From NCBI RefSeq assembly GCF_029433395.1, contig NZ_JAQTHW010000002.1:1054001-1118000 (forward strand): a DNA stretch of 64,000 nt, read 5' to 3'. Each line of letters starts with the position of its first letter. Within the stretch, counting starts at the first letter, position 1. The notes beneath the pieces were generated by a model, which was given only the letters and a program-made list of their open reading frames with translations, was not told the origin of the DNA and searched no databases. This stretch comes from Bifidobacterium sp. ESL0763. Its GTDB lineage: Bacteria > Actinomycetota > Actinomycetes > Actinomycetales > Bifidobacteriaceae. Shown in pieces: positions 27,832 through 36,407 of this stretch. The position numbers and the translations under genes were made by a program.

Positions 27832-28854
27832 TCATTGGCGCCATGCCGGGCACACCTCGTCCTCGATCGCCGAGCAGATGATGCGCGCCAGCACGCACGA
27901 TCCGTCGCGTTCCAGGGCGAGCCTGGCATAGCCGCCGGCCTCGTCCTCCCCCAGCCACCACAGGGTGTAGGCCACCACGCACAGCGGCTGCACGCGGAAG
28001 CGGCCGGGAGCGCGCGCCGCCAGATCGCGCAGCATGCCGATGCCGGCGCGCAGGCGGCGGGCATCGGGCCGCAGCGAGGCGTCGTTGAACGCCCGGTCGA
28101 GCCCACGGTAGAGCAATCTCACATTGTCGGGCTCGTGCGGATGCGTGGCACAGCCGAGCATGGTCGCCGTCGCCCCCTCGCCCCTGAGACCGCCGACCAG
28201 CGAGAGGATCAGCGCGTCACGGGCGGCGAGCGCGTCGGCCATCGCCACCACGAGCCGGCAGGCGCACTCGCGGCCCATCCTCGCCCGTCCGCGCTCGAGG
28301 TTCTCGTTCCACTGCGCGAACGGCTCATCCAGCCACTCCTGGCCCGCCTCGGCCACGCCCCGCTCCATGCACCGGCAGTGCAGGGCGGCGGCCAGCTCCT
28401 CCAGGTCGTCGAGGTCGAATTCCCCGTCATCGTCCGGGCCCCGGTCCATGGCCTCGCCCGGATCCTCATACAGGTCCTCGTCCGGATTCTGATCCATGGT
28501 CTCATCCAGGTCCTCATCCCAATCCTCATATGTCCTCTCGCACCCTTCGGCACCAGCCCGGCAACCACATCCGCGCCGCCTGCGTTCCTTGCGGTCCGGG
28601 CGTTCCTCCTCGCACCGCCCATGCCGCCCCGACGCCCCGGGCCGTGAGGAGTCCCGCCGTTTCGCCGGCGCATGGACGCGCGTCCCGTCACCGGCACGGC
28701 CGGCCTTTCCCCGCCGCGCATCCTCCCTGGCGGTCATCACCTCCGCATCCGGTCCTTCCATCGCCTCGTCACGGCGATCTTGCCCGGTCATGTGCTCCTT
28801 GCCCCGTCGGTTTCCGTCGTTCCTCATCTTGTCGTCACCTCGCATGGCTGCCAT
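27832..28854 (-). CDS. DUF4192-like protein with acidic N-terminal region
   Basis: About 340 residues, function unknown. The C-terminal half (about 150-340) resembles actinobacterial DUF4192 proteins, in particular the end segment VVAYTLWWLGEDEAGGYARLALERDGSCVLARII. The N-terminal 100 residues are highly charged and Arg/Lys-rich. They are followed by a run of Asp/Glu with a 7-8-residue rhythm (EDWDEDLDETMDQNPDEDLY) that is likely disordered. Nine or more cysteines are scattered, several in the C-rich CGCRAG and HCRCMERG pieces. There are no membrane helices. The start is uncertain: ATG 28854 lies hard against a GGAA, and an ATG at 28827 after GAGGTGAC is plausible. It is probably co-oriented with rpoD but separately expressed. 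Confidence 0.6.
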   Translation of the reverse strand: MAAMRGDDKMRNDGNRRGKEHMTGQDRRDEAMEGPDAEVMTAREDARRGKAGRAGDGTRVHAPAKRRDSSRPGASGRHGRCEEERPDRKERRRRGCGCRAGAEGCERTYEDWDEDLDETMDQNPDEDLYEDPGEAMDRGPDDDGEFDLDDLEELAAALHCRCMERGVAEAGQEWLDEPFAQWNENLERGRARMGRECACRLVVAMADALAARDALILSLVGGLRGEGATATMLGCATHPHEPDNVRLLYRGLDRAFNDASLRPDARRLRAGIGMLRDLAARAPGRFRVQPLCVVAYTLWWLGEDEAGGYARLALERDGSCVLARIICSAIEDEVCPAWRQ

Positions 28855-29031
28855 TCCTTTCCTTGTCGTTGGTTGTCCGGTCGGCGTCCGCGCCTACCCG
28901 ATGTGGGGTCGCGCAGCCGGCCGGTTCTTGAACTATGGCACATTTCCGCGTTTCGGAGGCGATATTTCGGCCACTGTGGTCGAACGGTTGTCAGCGTTGG
29001 AATCTCAACGATTCGAGGGCAAGTATGGCGT

Positions 29032-29069
29032 TGTGGATAACCTCGAGATATGTCAACGAGTGTGGATAA
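29032..29069. promoter_or_regulatory. Two perfect DnaA-box sequences around the polyprenyl synthase start
   Basis: TGTGGATAA (reverse complement of the DnaA box TTATCCACA) occurs at 29032-29040 and 29061-29069, on either side of the ATG at 29050. Two exact 9-mers within 40 nt of a start codon could be DnaA binding sites. The rest of the divergent gap 28855-29031 shows no other clear signal. Confidence 0.45.
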
Positions 29070-30153
29070 CCGGACGATCGACCGACGCATCGAGGAGCTG
29101 ACCAACGCCTGGATGGCGACCGGGGAGCCGGGTTGCGTCGACGCGGCGCTCGAACCGACCATGCGGGCGTTGCGCGGCCAGGCGGCGGCCTCCAACGCGG
29201 GCGGCAAGCGTCTGCGCGCCCGTCTCGCGCTCGCCGCCTACGGGACGGGCATATCCGTGGCGCCCATCGCCGCAGAGCAACCAGCGCAGGCACACGGGGC
29301 GATGCTCGACCTCGCCTGCGCCATCGAAATCCACCAGACCAGCGCGCTCATCCACGACGACCTCATCGACGACTCCCCCCTGCGCCGCGGACGTCCCAGC
29401 GCCCACGCGGCGCTGGGCGAGGCGACGGGAAGCGAATCGTCCGGAAACGGCCTGGCGCTGATGCTGGGCAATATGCTGGCCACCGCCGCCGCAAGCATCG
29501 CCGTCAACGCCCTCACCGGCCACGGCCTGGCCAATCCTGGCGCCGGCATCTCGGCGTTCCTCGCCATGCAGCGGGCCATCGAGATCGGCCAATCCCTCGA
29601 CCTCGCCGCCGAAGGCCTGCCCCTTGAGGAGCCAGAACGGCTGGCAAGCGCCTCGCTCAACGTCTTCGCATGGAAGACCGCGAGCTACACCACCATCGCC
29701 CCGATCATGCTCGGCCTCGCCGCCTCGGGCGTCGATCCGGACCACGCCAAGGCGGCCGCGCGCGCGATCGGCCTGCCGCTCGGTGTGGCCTTCCAGTTGG
29801 CCGACGACCTCCTCGACGTCACCGGAGACCCGGCGCGCACCGGCAAGCCCGTGGGCGGCGACATCCGCGAGGGCAAGCGCACCGTGCTGCTCGCCGATGC
29901 GCTCATGCGCGCCGACGAACCGGAGCGGCGGACCCTGATCGCCATGTACCAGGCACCGCGGCGCGGCGACGACGAGGTGCGCGAGGCCCTGGCGCTGTTC
30001 GCCTCGACCGGCGCCATCGACGCCTCACGCAAGCGCATACGGAGCCTGTGGAACCGCGCGGACAAGGCCATCGACACGGCCATCGCCGATGCCTCAGGCC
30101 GTGCGACGCTGCGGCGGGCGTGCCTCGCCTTCGTCCCCGGGTCGCTGCGCTGA
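29050..30153 (+). CDS. Polyprenyl (all-trans) diphosphate synthase
   Basis: A 367-residue prenyltransferase that condenses isopentenyl diphosphate with an allylic diphosphate to build long isoprenoid chains. The family motifs are intact: GGKRLRARLAL near 55, the first Asp-rich motif HDDLIDDSPLRRGRPS near 103, and the second, QLADDLLDVTGDPARTGKPVGGDIREGKRT near 255. The residues before the first Asp motif are small, which favours long products, but chain length cannot be fixed by eye. Product use is unknown; bifidobacteria lack a menaquinone-based respiratory chain, so a carrier-lipid precursor is likely. The end of the gene lies 89 nt before pknB. Confidence 0.92.
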   Translation: MSTSVDNRTIDRRIEELTNAWMATGEPGCVDAALEPTMRALRGQAAASNAGGKRLRARLALAAYGTGISVAPIAAEQPAQAHGAMLDLACAIEIHQTSALIHDDLIDDSPLRRGRPSAHAALGEATGSESSGNGLALMLGNMLATAAASIAVNALTGHGLANPGAGISAFLAMQRAIEIGQSLDLAAEGLPLEEPERLASASLNVFAWKTASYTTIAPIMLGLAASGVDPDHAKAAARAIGLPLGVAFQLADDLLDVTGDPARTGKPVGGDIREGKRTVLLADALMRADEPERRTLIAMYQAPRRGDDEVREALALFASTGAIDASRKRIRSLWNRADKAIDTAIADASGRATLRRACLAFVPGSLR

Positions 30154-30242
30154 GCGCGGCGCCCATACCGGCCCATAGCAGACGTCGATATCCAACCGTG
30201 GCCATACTGCCGCCCCTAGTACCTCGGGGCTTGTAAAATGTA

Positions 30243-32570
30243 ATGGTCACGAACCCCGAGTCAAGGAATGCCAGCCACCCCATGAGCCAGACCGACCAGA
30301 CGCCCACCATCGAAGGGCGATACCGTGTGCTCGCCAAGATCGCCGACGGCGGCATGGCCACGGTCTACCAGGCGATGGACGAGCGGCTCGAGCGCACGGT
30401 GGCGATCAAGGTGATGCACACCCAGCTGGCCGAAGGCCCCCACCGCGACCAGTTCGTCGAACGCTTCCACCGCGAGGCCCGCAGCGCCGCGGCCATCAGC
30501 AACCCCCACATCGTCCAGGTCTACGACACCGGCACCTGGCATAACCTCGACTTCCTGGTCATGGAATACGTGCACGGCGTCAACCTGCGCCATGAGATGG
30601 AGGAGCGCGGGGCGCTGAGCGTGCGCGAGACCGTGCGCATCGTCTCGCAGACCCTCGATGGGCTTTCCGCCGCGCACCAGGCCGGCGTGGTGCACCGCGA
30701 CATCAAGCCCGAGAACATCCTGCTGAACGACCGCGGGCGGGTGCAGATCACCGACTTCGGGCTGGCCAAGGCGGTCAGCCAGGCCACGCTCTCCACCACC
30801 GGCATGCTGTTGGGCACGGCCGCCTACCTCGCCCCGGAGATCATCGAGAACAACGAGGCCACCCCGCAGGGCGACCTGTATTCGGTGGGGATCATGGCCT
30901 GGGAGATGCTCGCCGGGCAGGTGCCCTTCGCCTCCGGCAACCCGGTGACCATGGTCTTCAAGCATGTGCACGAGGATGTGCCGCCGATCAGCTCGGTGTG
31001 CCCCGGCATCGATCCGACGATCGACGCCTTCGTCGCCTCCCTCACCCAGCGCGACATCTCGGCGCGGCCGGCCGACGCCACCGTGGCGTGGCGCCAGCTA
31101 AAGACGCTGAGCGCGGGGCTGGACGGCAAGGCATGGTCGTTCCGCCGCGCCGCCGCAACCGCTGCCGCAACGGCGGCCGGACTCGCCGGCACGCAATCCG
31201 GCACGCCGGCGGCTGCCACGGCCCTCGACGACCGGACGCGGCCCCAGGTGCCGGCTCCCCCGCGCCAGACCACGGCGGCGACCACGGCCCTGCCCGGCAC
31301 GCCGTCCACCCAGCCCGGCGCCACGGACCTGGCCGGCACGACGAATACGGCACCATCGCCCACCGCCGCGCGATACCGCGAACCCGGCATGCCATCCGCC
31401 TCCAACGCCGCCACACAGGCCATCAACGGGCGCACCCTGGCCAACGACGGCTCGAAGGCCGCCGGCGAGCCGACCACCACCCTCCCCCCGCTCGACGCGC
31501 GCATGGCGCAGGCCGAGCCGACGGCCGATAAGGCGAAAAGCAGCACCGGGACAGGCACGACCACTTCCGCAAGCGCACCGGCCGCGAAGCGCGCCAACCG
31601 CCAGCCGATCGTCATCGCCGCACTCGCCGCGGCCTTCGTCCTGCTCGCCGCGCTGGGCGGCGCGTGGTGGTATTTCTGGGGGCCGGGAAGCTATTGGAAC
31701 GTGCCCAAGCCGGACCAGCTGAGCTGCCCGTCGCAGGGCTCGTGCAGGATCGCCGACGTGCGCTGGAGCCCCTACGAGAGCACGCTCAAGGTCGCCGGCG
31801 TCCCCTATCAGGTGCGACGCGACTACAGCGACACCGTCAAGGCCGGCAATATCATCTCCACCGACCCCGGCTCCGTGGGCTCGCACGTGAGCAAGCGCCG
31901 CTCCGGCAAGCTCAGGGTGGTCGTCTCGCGCGGCGTGCGCCAGGCCACCGTGCCCAAGGACATCCTCGACCCGAAGAGCGCCGACGGCAGGAAGCCGCTC
32001 GCCGCGCTGAAAAAGGCCGGATTCACCAAGGTCGTGCACCGGCAGGGCGCCGACGAGTATTCCGAGACCCTGCCGGCGGGCGCGGTGCAGTCCATCACCC
32101 CGAAACCCGGCGCCAGGGTGGCCCACAACCACAAGGTGGTCGTGGTGCTGTCGAAGGGGCCGATGCCGGTGAGCATGCCCGACATCGTCGGCCGTTCCCG
32201 CCAGGAGGCGCAGGTCGCGCTCGACGACGCCAAGCTCAAGGCGAACTACACCGAGCAGTTCAGCGACACCGTCGACGCCGGTGTCATCGTCTCCTCGTCG
32301 ATCAAGGCCGGCACGCAGCTGCACTGGGGCGATTCGGTCGACATCGTGGTCTCCAAGGGCCCCGAGACCGTCACGATCCCCGACGTGCGCGGCAAGGGCA
32401 GCGGCGAGGCGCAGCGGATGCTGGAGGCCCTCGGGCTCAAGGTCAAGATCTCGGCGCCGCTGGGCGACCTGACCCACACCGTGCGCCTGCAGTCGCCGGA
32501 TCCGGGCCAGCAGGTCCGCGTGCGCGACGCCAACGGCAATCCCACCGTCGTCACGTTGACTGTCGTCTAG
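30243..32570 (+). CDS. pknB: Serine/threonine protein kinase with PASTA repeats
   Basis: A 775-residue membrane kinase that senses peptidoglycan fragments and controls growth and division. The kinase domain is at about 25-290: IADGGMATVYQAMDERLERTVAIKVM holds the Gly loop and lysine, HRDIKPENILL near 156 is the catalytic loop, and ITDFGLAK and GTAAYLAPE follow. A disordered Ala/Pro/Thr-rich linker (300-455) leads to one membrane helix near 460-480 ([20 protein letters not shown]) and four extracellular PASTA repeats. ATG 30243 gives the longest product. TAAAAT ends only three bases before it, so if that is the -10 the real start may be the in-frame ATG at 30282 (MSQTDQTPTIEGRY). Strand and position leave it convergent with plsC. 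Confidence 0.95.
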   Translation: MVTNPESRNASHPMSQTDQTPTIEGRYRVLAKIADGGMATVYQAMDERLERTVAIKVMHTQLAEGPHRDQFVERFHREARSAAAISNPHIVQVYDTGTWHNLDFLVMEYVHGVNLRHEMEERGALSVRETVRIVSQTLDGLSAAHQAGVVHRDIKPENILLNDRGRVQITDFGLAKAVSQATLSTTGMLLGTAAYLAPEIIENNEATPQGDLYSVGIMAWEMLAGQVPFASGNPVTMVFKHVHEDVPPISSVCPGIDPTIDAFVASLTQRDISARPADATVAWRQLKTLSAGLDGKAWSFRRAAATAAATAAGLAGTQSGTPAAATALDDRTRPQVPAPPRQTTAATTALPGTPSTQPGATDLAGTTNTAPSPTAARYREPGMPSASNAATQAINGRTLANDGSKAAGEPTTTLPPLDARMAQAEPTADKAKSSTGTGTTTSASAPAAKRANRQPIVIAALAAAFVLLAALGGAWWYFWGPGSYWNVPKPDQLSCPSQGSCRIADVRWSPYESTLKVAGVPYQVRRDYSDTVKAGNIISTDPGSVGSHVSKRRSGKLRVVVSRGVRQATVPKDILDPKSADGRKPLAALKKAGFTKVVHRQGADEYSETLPAGAVQSITPKPGARVAHNHKVVVVLSKGPMPVSMPDIVGRSRQEAQVALDDAKLKANYTEQFSDTVDAGVIVSSSIKAGTQLHWGDSVDIVVSKGPETVTIPDVRGKGSGEAQRMLEALGLKVKISAPLGDLTHTVRLQSPDPGQQVRVRDANGNPTVVTLTVV

Positions 32571-32769
32571 GCGCCTGCCGACCCTCTTCGTATCGGTGGT
32601 GGACAGGCCGCAGCGCCTCGGGGACGACGGTCCGCATCGAGCACGGATATCCGCAACCTGCAAATGAGCATACATGGGCGTCGCCGATCGATGGCATGTT
32701 CGACGACGCGGCCAGGCGAACATCGCGTCCCGGGATTCGCGGCGGCTCCCGGTTACCGTTTTTGCGATT

Positions 32770-33492
32770 TCAGGCCTTGGCCGGCGTCCCGGCTTCCTGC
32801 TTCGTCGACGAGGCCTGGGCCTTCAGGCGCGCCTTGACCTTCTGCGCGTATTCGTCGACGTATTCCTGGCCGCTGAGCTTCGCGATCTCGCAGGTGACAC
32901 GGTCGGTCAGCCCGCGCAGCTGGTCGTGGGTGATGGTCTCCGGGTCGACCCTGGCCACGTGGATCGGCTTGCCGTAGACCACCGTGGTGTGTCCGGAGGA
33001 GGGGATGACCTGGCCGGGCATCTGCAGCTGGCGGCTGCCGATGAGGGCGGTGGGGATGATGTCGCATCCGGTCTCCAGCGCCAGCTTGGCCACGCCGGTA
33101 TGCCCGCGGTAGAGCCGGCCGTCGGGGCTGCGCGTACCCTCCACGTGGATGCCGAAGAGATGGCCGTCCTCGATGATCTCGCGGGCGTGGGCCAGCGCGC
33201 CCAGCGACTTCGAGCCGCCGGAACGGTCCACGGGGAAGACGCCGACCGAGCTGAACCACCATTTGATGAACCGGCCCTTGATGCCCTTGCCTTCGAAATA
33301 CTCGGCCTTGCCCATGAAGTGCACCATGCGCGGGCTGGTGAGCGGGATCAGCGCGTCGTCGATGACGGCCAGATGGTTCGCCGCGATGATGGCCCCTCCC
33401 CTTTTCGGGATGTTGGCCACGCCGACGCCTTTGGGATGCATGCGCCACTTGGCGATCGGCCCCAGCCCGCGAACGAAAAACCAATACAACAT
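32770..33492 (-). CDS. plsC: 1-acyl-glycerol-3-phosphate acyltransferase
   Basis: A 240-residue PlsC-family enzyme that makes phosphatidic acid from lysophosphatidic acid at the membrane. The four motifs are present: NHLAVIDDALI (the HxxxxD catalytic pair in block I), GGSKSLGALAHAREI (block II region), HVEGTRSPDGRLYRGHTGVAKLA (block III) and IIPTALIGSRQL (block IV). The N-terminal hydrophobic segment MLYWFFVRGLGPIA anchors it. The tail from residue 210 is Lys/Ala-rich. It ends about 200 nt from pknB in a convergent arrangement. The intervening 32571-32769 shows only weak hairpins and no gene. Confidence 0.93.
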   Translation of the reverse strand: MLYWFFVRGLGPIAKWRMHPKGVGVANIPKRGGAIIAANHLAVIDDALIPLTSPRMVHFMGKAEYFEGKGIKGRFIKWWFSSVGVFPVDRSGGSKSLGALAHAREIIEDGHLFGIHVEGTRSPDGRLYRGHTGVAKLALETGCDIIPTALIGSRQLQMPGQVIPSSGHTTVVYGKPIHVARVDPETITHDQLRGLTDRVTCEIAKLSGQEYVDEYAQKVKARLKAQASSTKQEAGTPAKA

Positions 33493-33555
33493 GGACCGGT
33501 CCCTTTCCTTTTCACCAAGCCTTGCGGCGGCCGGCGGAATTGGCCGACCGGCCGA

Positions 33556-33562
33556 TTAGAGT
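33556..33562 (+). promoter_or_regulatory. Possible -10 before the two-helix membrane protein
   Basis: TAGAGT (33557-33562) ends seven bases before the ATG at 33570, compatible with a leaderless transcript. No ribosome-binding sequence is visible. Confidence 0.35.
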
Positions 33563-33569
33563 GAATGCT

Positions 33570-34088
33570 ATGACTAGCCCCAAGGATACCAATGACGCTG
33601 ACGAGCCGGACGAGGTGTGGCAGCGCTTCGCCTCCGAGCATGCCGACGATCTCGACGAGGTAAGCAGGTCGCGCCAGGCCAGGCGCTTCGAACGCCATGC
33701 CAAGCGCCAGGAAAAGGAGCGGCTGCTCTCGGTCGATGAGCTCGACGACGACGCGTTCGCCGGCGGCGGTCCTTCCGCGGGCCACGGCCCCAGGGACTTC
33801 CAGGGTTCCAGCTGGCTGGACACCGACGCGGTCATGGACGAGGGCAGCGATTTCACGCCGCCGAACCCCCGTCTCGGCCATCTCGACGCGGTGAAGGTGG
33901 TGTTCTGGGCGCTGCTGGTGGTGGGCGTGCTCGGCATCATCGCCACGGCCCTGGTGCCGCGCATGGCGGGCATGCTGGCCACGGTGTTCGGCCTGTGCGC
34001 GCTGGTGGGCGCGGCGGGGCTCATCATCCAGCACCGCGGCCACAGCCAGACCCGCAGCGACTATTTCGACGACGGCTCCCGCGTCTGA
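33570..34088 (+). CDS. Small acidic membrane protein, function unknown
   Basis: A 172-residue protein starting MTSPKDTNDADEPDEVW. Residues 1-90 are hydrophilic and charged, with a basic stretch RQARRFERHAKRQEKERLL and acidic flanks. Two adjacent membrane helices follow, near 108-130 (VVFWALLVVGVLGIIATALV) and 133-153 (MLATVFGLCALVGAAGLII), then a short basic/acidic tail HRGHSQTRSDYFDDGSRV. The layout matches the two-helix membrane proteins of unknown function common in actinobacteria. It converges on the choloylglycine-hydrolase-family gene across a very long hairpin. Confidence 0.75.
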   Translation: MTSPKDTNDADEPDEVWQRFASEHADDLDEVSRSRQARRFERHAKRQEKERLLSVDELDDDAFAGGGPSAGHGPRDFQGSSWLDTDAVMDEGSDFTPPNPRLGHLDAVKVVFWALLVVGVLGIIATALVPRMAGMLATVFGLCALVGAAGLIIQHRGHSQTRSDYFDDGSRV

Positions 34089-34146
34089 GCGGGGACGCCC
34101 TTCGGCTACAGGTCATAAAAGGCCCGAGCCACTGAGGCACAAGGGC

Positions 34147-34210
34147 ATACGCGAGTGGCGGCTGGCACGCACCTGGGAAATCCAAGGCATGCCAGCCGCC
34201 ACTCGCGTAT
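34147..34210. terminator. Perfect 21-bp inverted repeat between convergent genes
   Basis: The arm at 34147-34167 (beginning ATACGCGAGTGGCGG) is the exact reverse complement of 34190-34210, with a 22-nt loop. It ends 16 nt before the stop codon of the leftward gene and starts 58 nt after the rightward stop. A bidirectional transcript-end hairpin is the simplest reading. Confidence 0.7.
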
Positions 34211-34226
34211 CGGAAGCAAGCCGGAA

Positions 34227-35249
34227 TCACCACCGTTCGAAGGGCACGTAGATCGGCTTGTCGCCGTAGAAGCGGAAGTACTGCGTCTGCCCCCACCGCT
34301 CCGGGTCGCCGAACTCGAGCAGGCGGACGGTGCGGTTGTCGTAGGTGTGCGCGTAGAGCGCCTTGTTGACGATGTCGTAGACCGCGGTGTATTGGGTCCA
34401 GGCGAAGATCGTGCCGTCGTCCTGCCTGATGCGCAGCAGCCCCTTGGGCGTGTTCTCGCAGCCGAGCAGCTGGAAGATCTGGTTGACCGCCTCGCCGTCG
34501 TCGACCTCGACCGACAGCAGCTTGGCGTAGGCGGCGCGCAGGAAGCGCGATTCCGGCTTGTAGTCGGCGGGGATGCCGACCAGGCCGCTGGTGGGCTCGC
34601 CGAGCGGGATCGTGTCGATCGGCTCGTCGTCGCGGTAGGTGTAGGTGCGGTAGGTGGAGCGCTCCAGATGCGTCTTGACGTTGTTCAGGTGCCAGTCGAA
34701 GGTGGGCGCGTTGGTGAAGACGCCCAGCTTGTTGTCGAAGACGCGGAAGCCGTTCTCCTTCGAGGGCTCCACGACGATGGACCGGCCGCTTTCGTCCTGG
34801 AAGACGGCGTGCTGCGGCACCGACATGCCCATCATGGGGCCCTTGTCGGTGGTGATGCCGAGGTCGTCGTTGAGGTTCTCGGCGATCTCGTCGAGCGTGG
34901 CGTATTGGGTCAGGATCCAGGTCACCAGTTCCTCGCCGCGCAGGGCCGTCTTGCCGGATTTGCGGATCTCGTCGGTGGGCGCGTAGCGGAAGAAGTGGTC
35001 GAAGTAGAACGAGCCGCCGCAGATGCCCTTGTCGTTGATGCCGTCGAGCACCACCGGATATCGGTGGACGTCCTGCGCCCATACGATGCCCATCACCGCG
35101 CGTTTGGTGCGAAACGGCGTGTAGGTGGATTCGATCATCGTCCCCGCCGGTATCCTGATCCCCGCGTATTCGAAGTTCTGTTCGAAGTCCTGGGTCCTGC
35201 CCCAATAGGGGTGGCCCTGTTTGCTGATCATCTCAATGCCTGTGCACAT
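34227..35249 (-). CDS. Choloylglycine hydrolase / penicillin acylase family enzyme
   Basis: A 340-residue N-terminal-nucleophile amidase. Cys2 follows the initiator Met and would be exposed by processing. GRTQDF gives Arg18 and Asp21, VFTNAPTFDW gives the family Asn, and PESRFLRAAY gives the conserved Arg. Bifidobacterial bile-salt hydrolase has Asn at residue 82 (LNFPGY), whereas this protein has Tyr82 (SFYFDHF). Tyr at that position marks the penicillin-V-acylase-like branch. The substrate may therefore be an N-acyl compound other than a conjugated bile acid; bile-salt activity is possible. It is the last gene of a leftward operon with a transporter and a GATase-like gene. There is no signal peptide. 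Confidence 0.85.
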   Translation of the reverse strand: MCTGIEMISKQGHPYWGRTQDFEQNFEYAGIRIPAGTMIESTYTPFRTKRAVMGIVWAQDVHRYPVVLDGINDKGICGGSFYFDHFFRYAPTDEIRKSGKTALRGEELVTWILTQYATLDEIAENLNDDLGITTDKGPMMGMSVPQHAVFQDESGRSIVVEPSKENGFRVFDNKLGVFTNAPTFDWHLNNVKTHLERSTYRTYTYRDDEPIDTIPLGEPTSGLVGIPADYKPESRFLRAAYAKLLSVEVDDGEAVNQIFQLLGCENTPKGLLRIRQDDGTIFAWTQYTAVYDIVNKALYAHTYDNRTVRLLEFGDPERWGQTQYFRFYGDKPIYVPFERW

Positions 35250-35332
35250 TGCATAACTCCTTTGTCATTGGCGTTGTCTCGCATGGTGGCGCCGCCGCCG
35301 ACCCCAGCGCCGGCAGCGGCGCATGCCATCGT

Positions 35333-36325
35333 CTAGCGTTCGATCGTCTCCTCTTTCTTGGCCGAGGGGACCATGGCGATCCCGGCGCCGACGAGGGCGA
35401 CCAGGGCGCCGAGGACGGTGACCATGTAGACGTGGCTGCCGAGGGCCGGCACCAGCAGGTCGATGAGCACGGAGCCGATGAGCTGGCCGGCGGTGGAGGC
35501 CAGGCCGAGCAGCAGCAGGCCGAGGCCGCGCACCAGCAGCGCCATCAGCGCGATGGAGAGCAGGCCGAGCGGGCCGCCGAGGTACATCCACCAGGTGGTG
35601 GGCAGGTGGAATTTGACACCACCGAGCAGGATGCGCACCACGAGCACCGCGCCGAGCACGCAGAAGCCGACGATGAAGTTCCAGGTGATGGAGACCAGCA
35701 TCGAACCGGTCTGGCGGGCGACGGCGTCGTTGCCGGCGGGCTGCCATCCGGCGAGCAGGCCCGCGAGGAAGGGCAGGATGACCAGCGCGATCATCGAGGG
35801 CGCCTGCCAGCTGGGCAGCACCACGAGCACGGTGGCGGCGATGGCGAGCAGGGCGCCGAGGATACGGGGGACGTTGAAGGGCTGCTTGACGTCGACGCCG
35901 ATGCCGAAGCGGTCGCACAGCAGCCCGGAGATGACCATGCCGGAGATCAGCGCGGTCTGGAAGGTGGCGACGCCGAGGATGGAGGCCGTGGCGCCTTCGG
36001 AGAAGACGACCATGGCGCCGCAGCAGCCGGCCAGCCAGTTCCACCAGGGGATGGAGCGTGACCGAATCTTGCCGGGGATCGAGGCGAACTGGCGCCTGGT
36101 GGAGCGGCGCGCAAGGATGATGACGGCCATGACGACCAGGCCGGAGCCGAAGGAGACGACCGCGGAGGCGTTGCCGTCTCCCAGCTCCTTGCCCACCTGG
36201 CCGTTGACCGCGGACTGCATCGGCGAGAGCATGCCGGCCAGCACCGTGGCGATGAACAGGAGCGGGACGGCTATGGCCTTCTTTCCGCCCGGGGTTTTTG
36301 CGGATGACTGTTCCGTATCACTCAT
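35333..36325 (-). CDS. DMT-superfamily transporter, YdcZ (DUF606) type
   Basis: A 330-residue multi-spanning membrane protein with about ten hydrophobic helices, in two similar halves. Features typical of the YdcZ branch are PMQSAVNGQVGKELGDGNASAVVSFGSG in the first half and LASTAGQLIGSVLIDLL in the second. No ATPase or binding-protein gene is near, so it acts as a stand-alone carrier or exporter. It is the middle gene of the operon under the LacI-type operator at 37.2 kb. The substrate is unknown. Export or uptake of a product of the neighbouring amidase is a reasonable inference. Confidence 0.88.
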   Translation of the reverse strand: MSDTEQSSAKTPGGKKAIAVPLLFIATVLAGMLSPMQSAVNGQVGKELGDGNASAVVSFGSGLVVMAVIILARRSTRRQFASIPGKIRSRSIPWWNWLAGCCGAMVVFSEGATASILGVATFQTALISGMVISGLLCDRFGIGVDVKQPFNVPRILGALLAIAATVLVVLPSWQAPSMIALVILPFLAGLLAGWQPAGNDAVARQTGSMLVSITWNFIVGFCVLGAVLVVRILLGGVKFHLPTTWWMYLGGPLGLLSIALMALLVRGLGLLLLGLASTAGQLIGSVLIDLLVPALGSHVYMVTVLGALVALVGAGIAMVPSAKKEETIER

Positions 36326-36407
36326 ATGATCTCTTCTTTCTGGTTGTTTCGTTCTTTCACTTCGTTGTCAAAAATGGAATCGGGCTGCCGACGGGCGGCC
36401 GGCGGCG

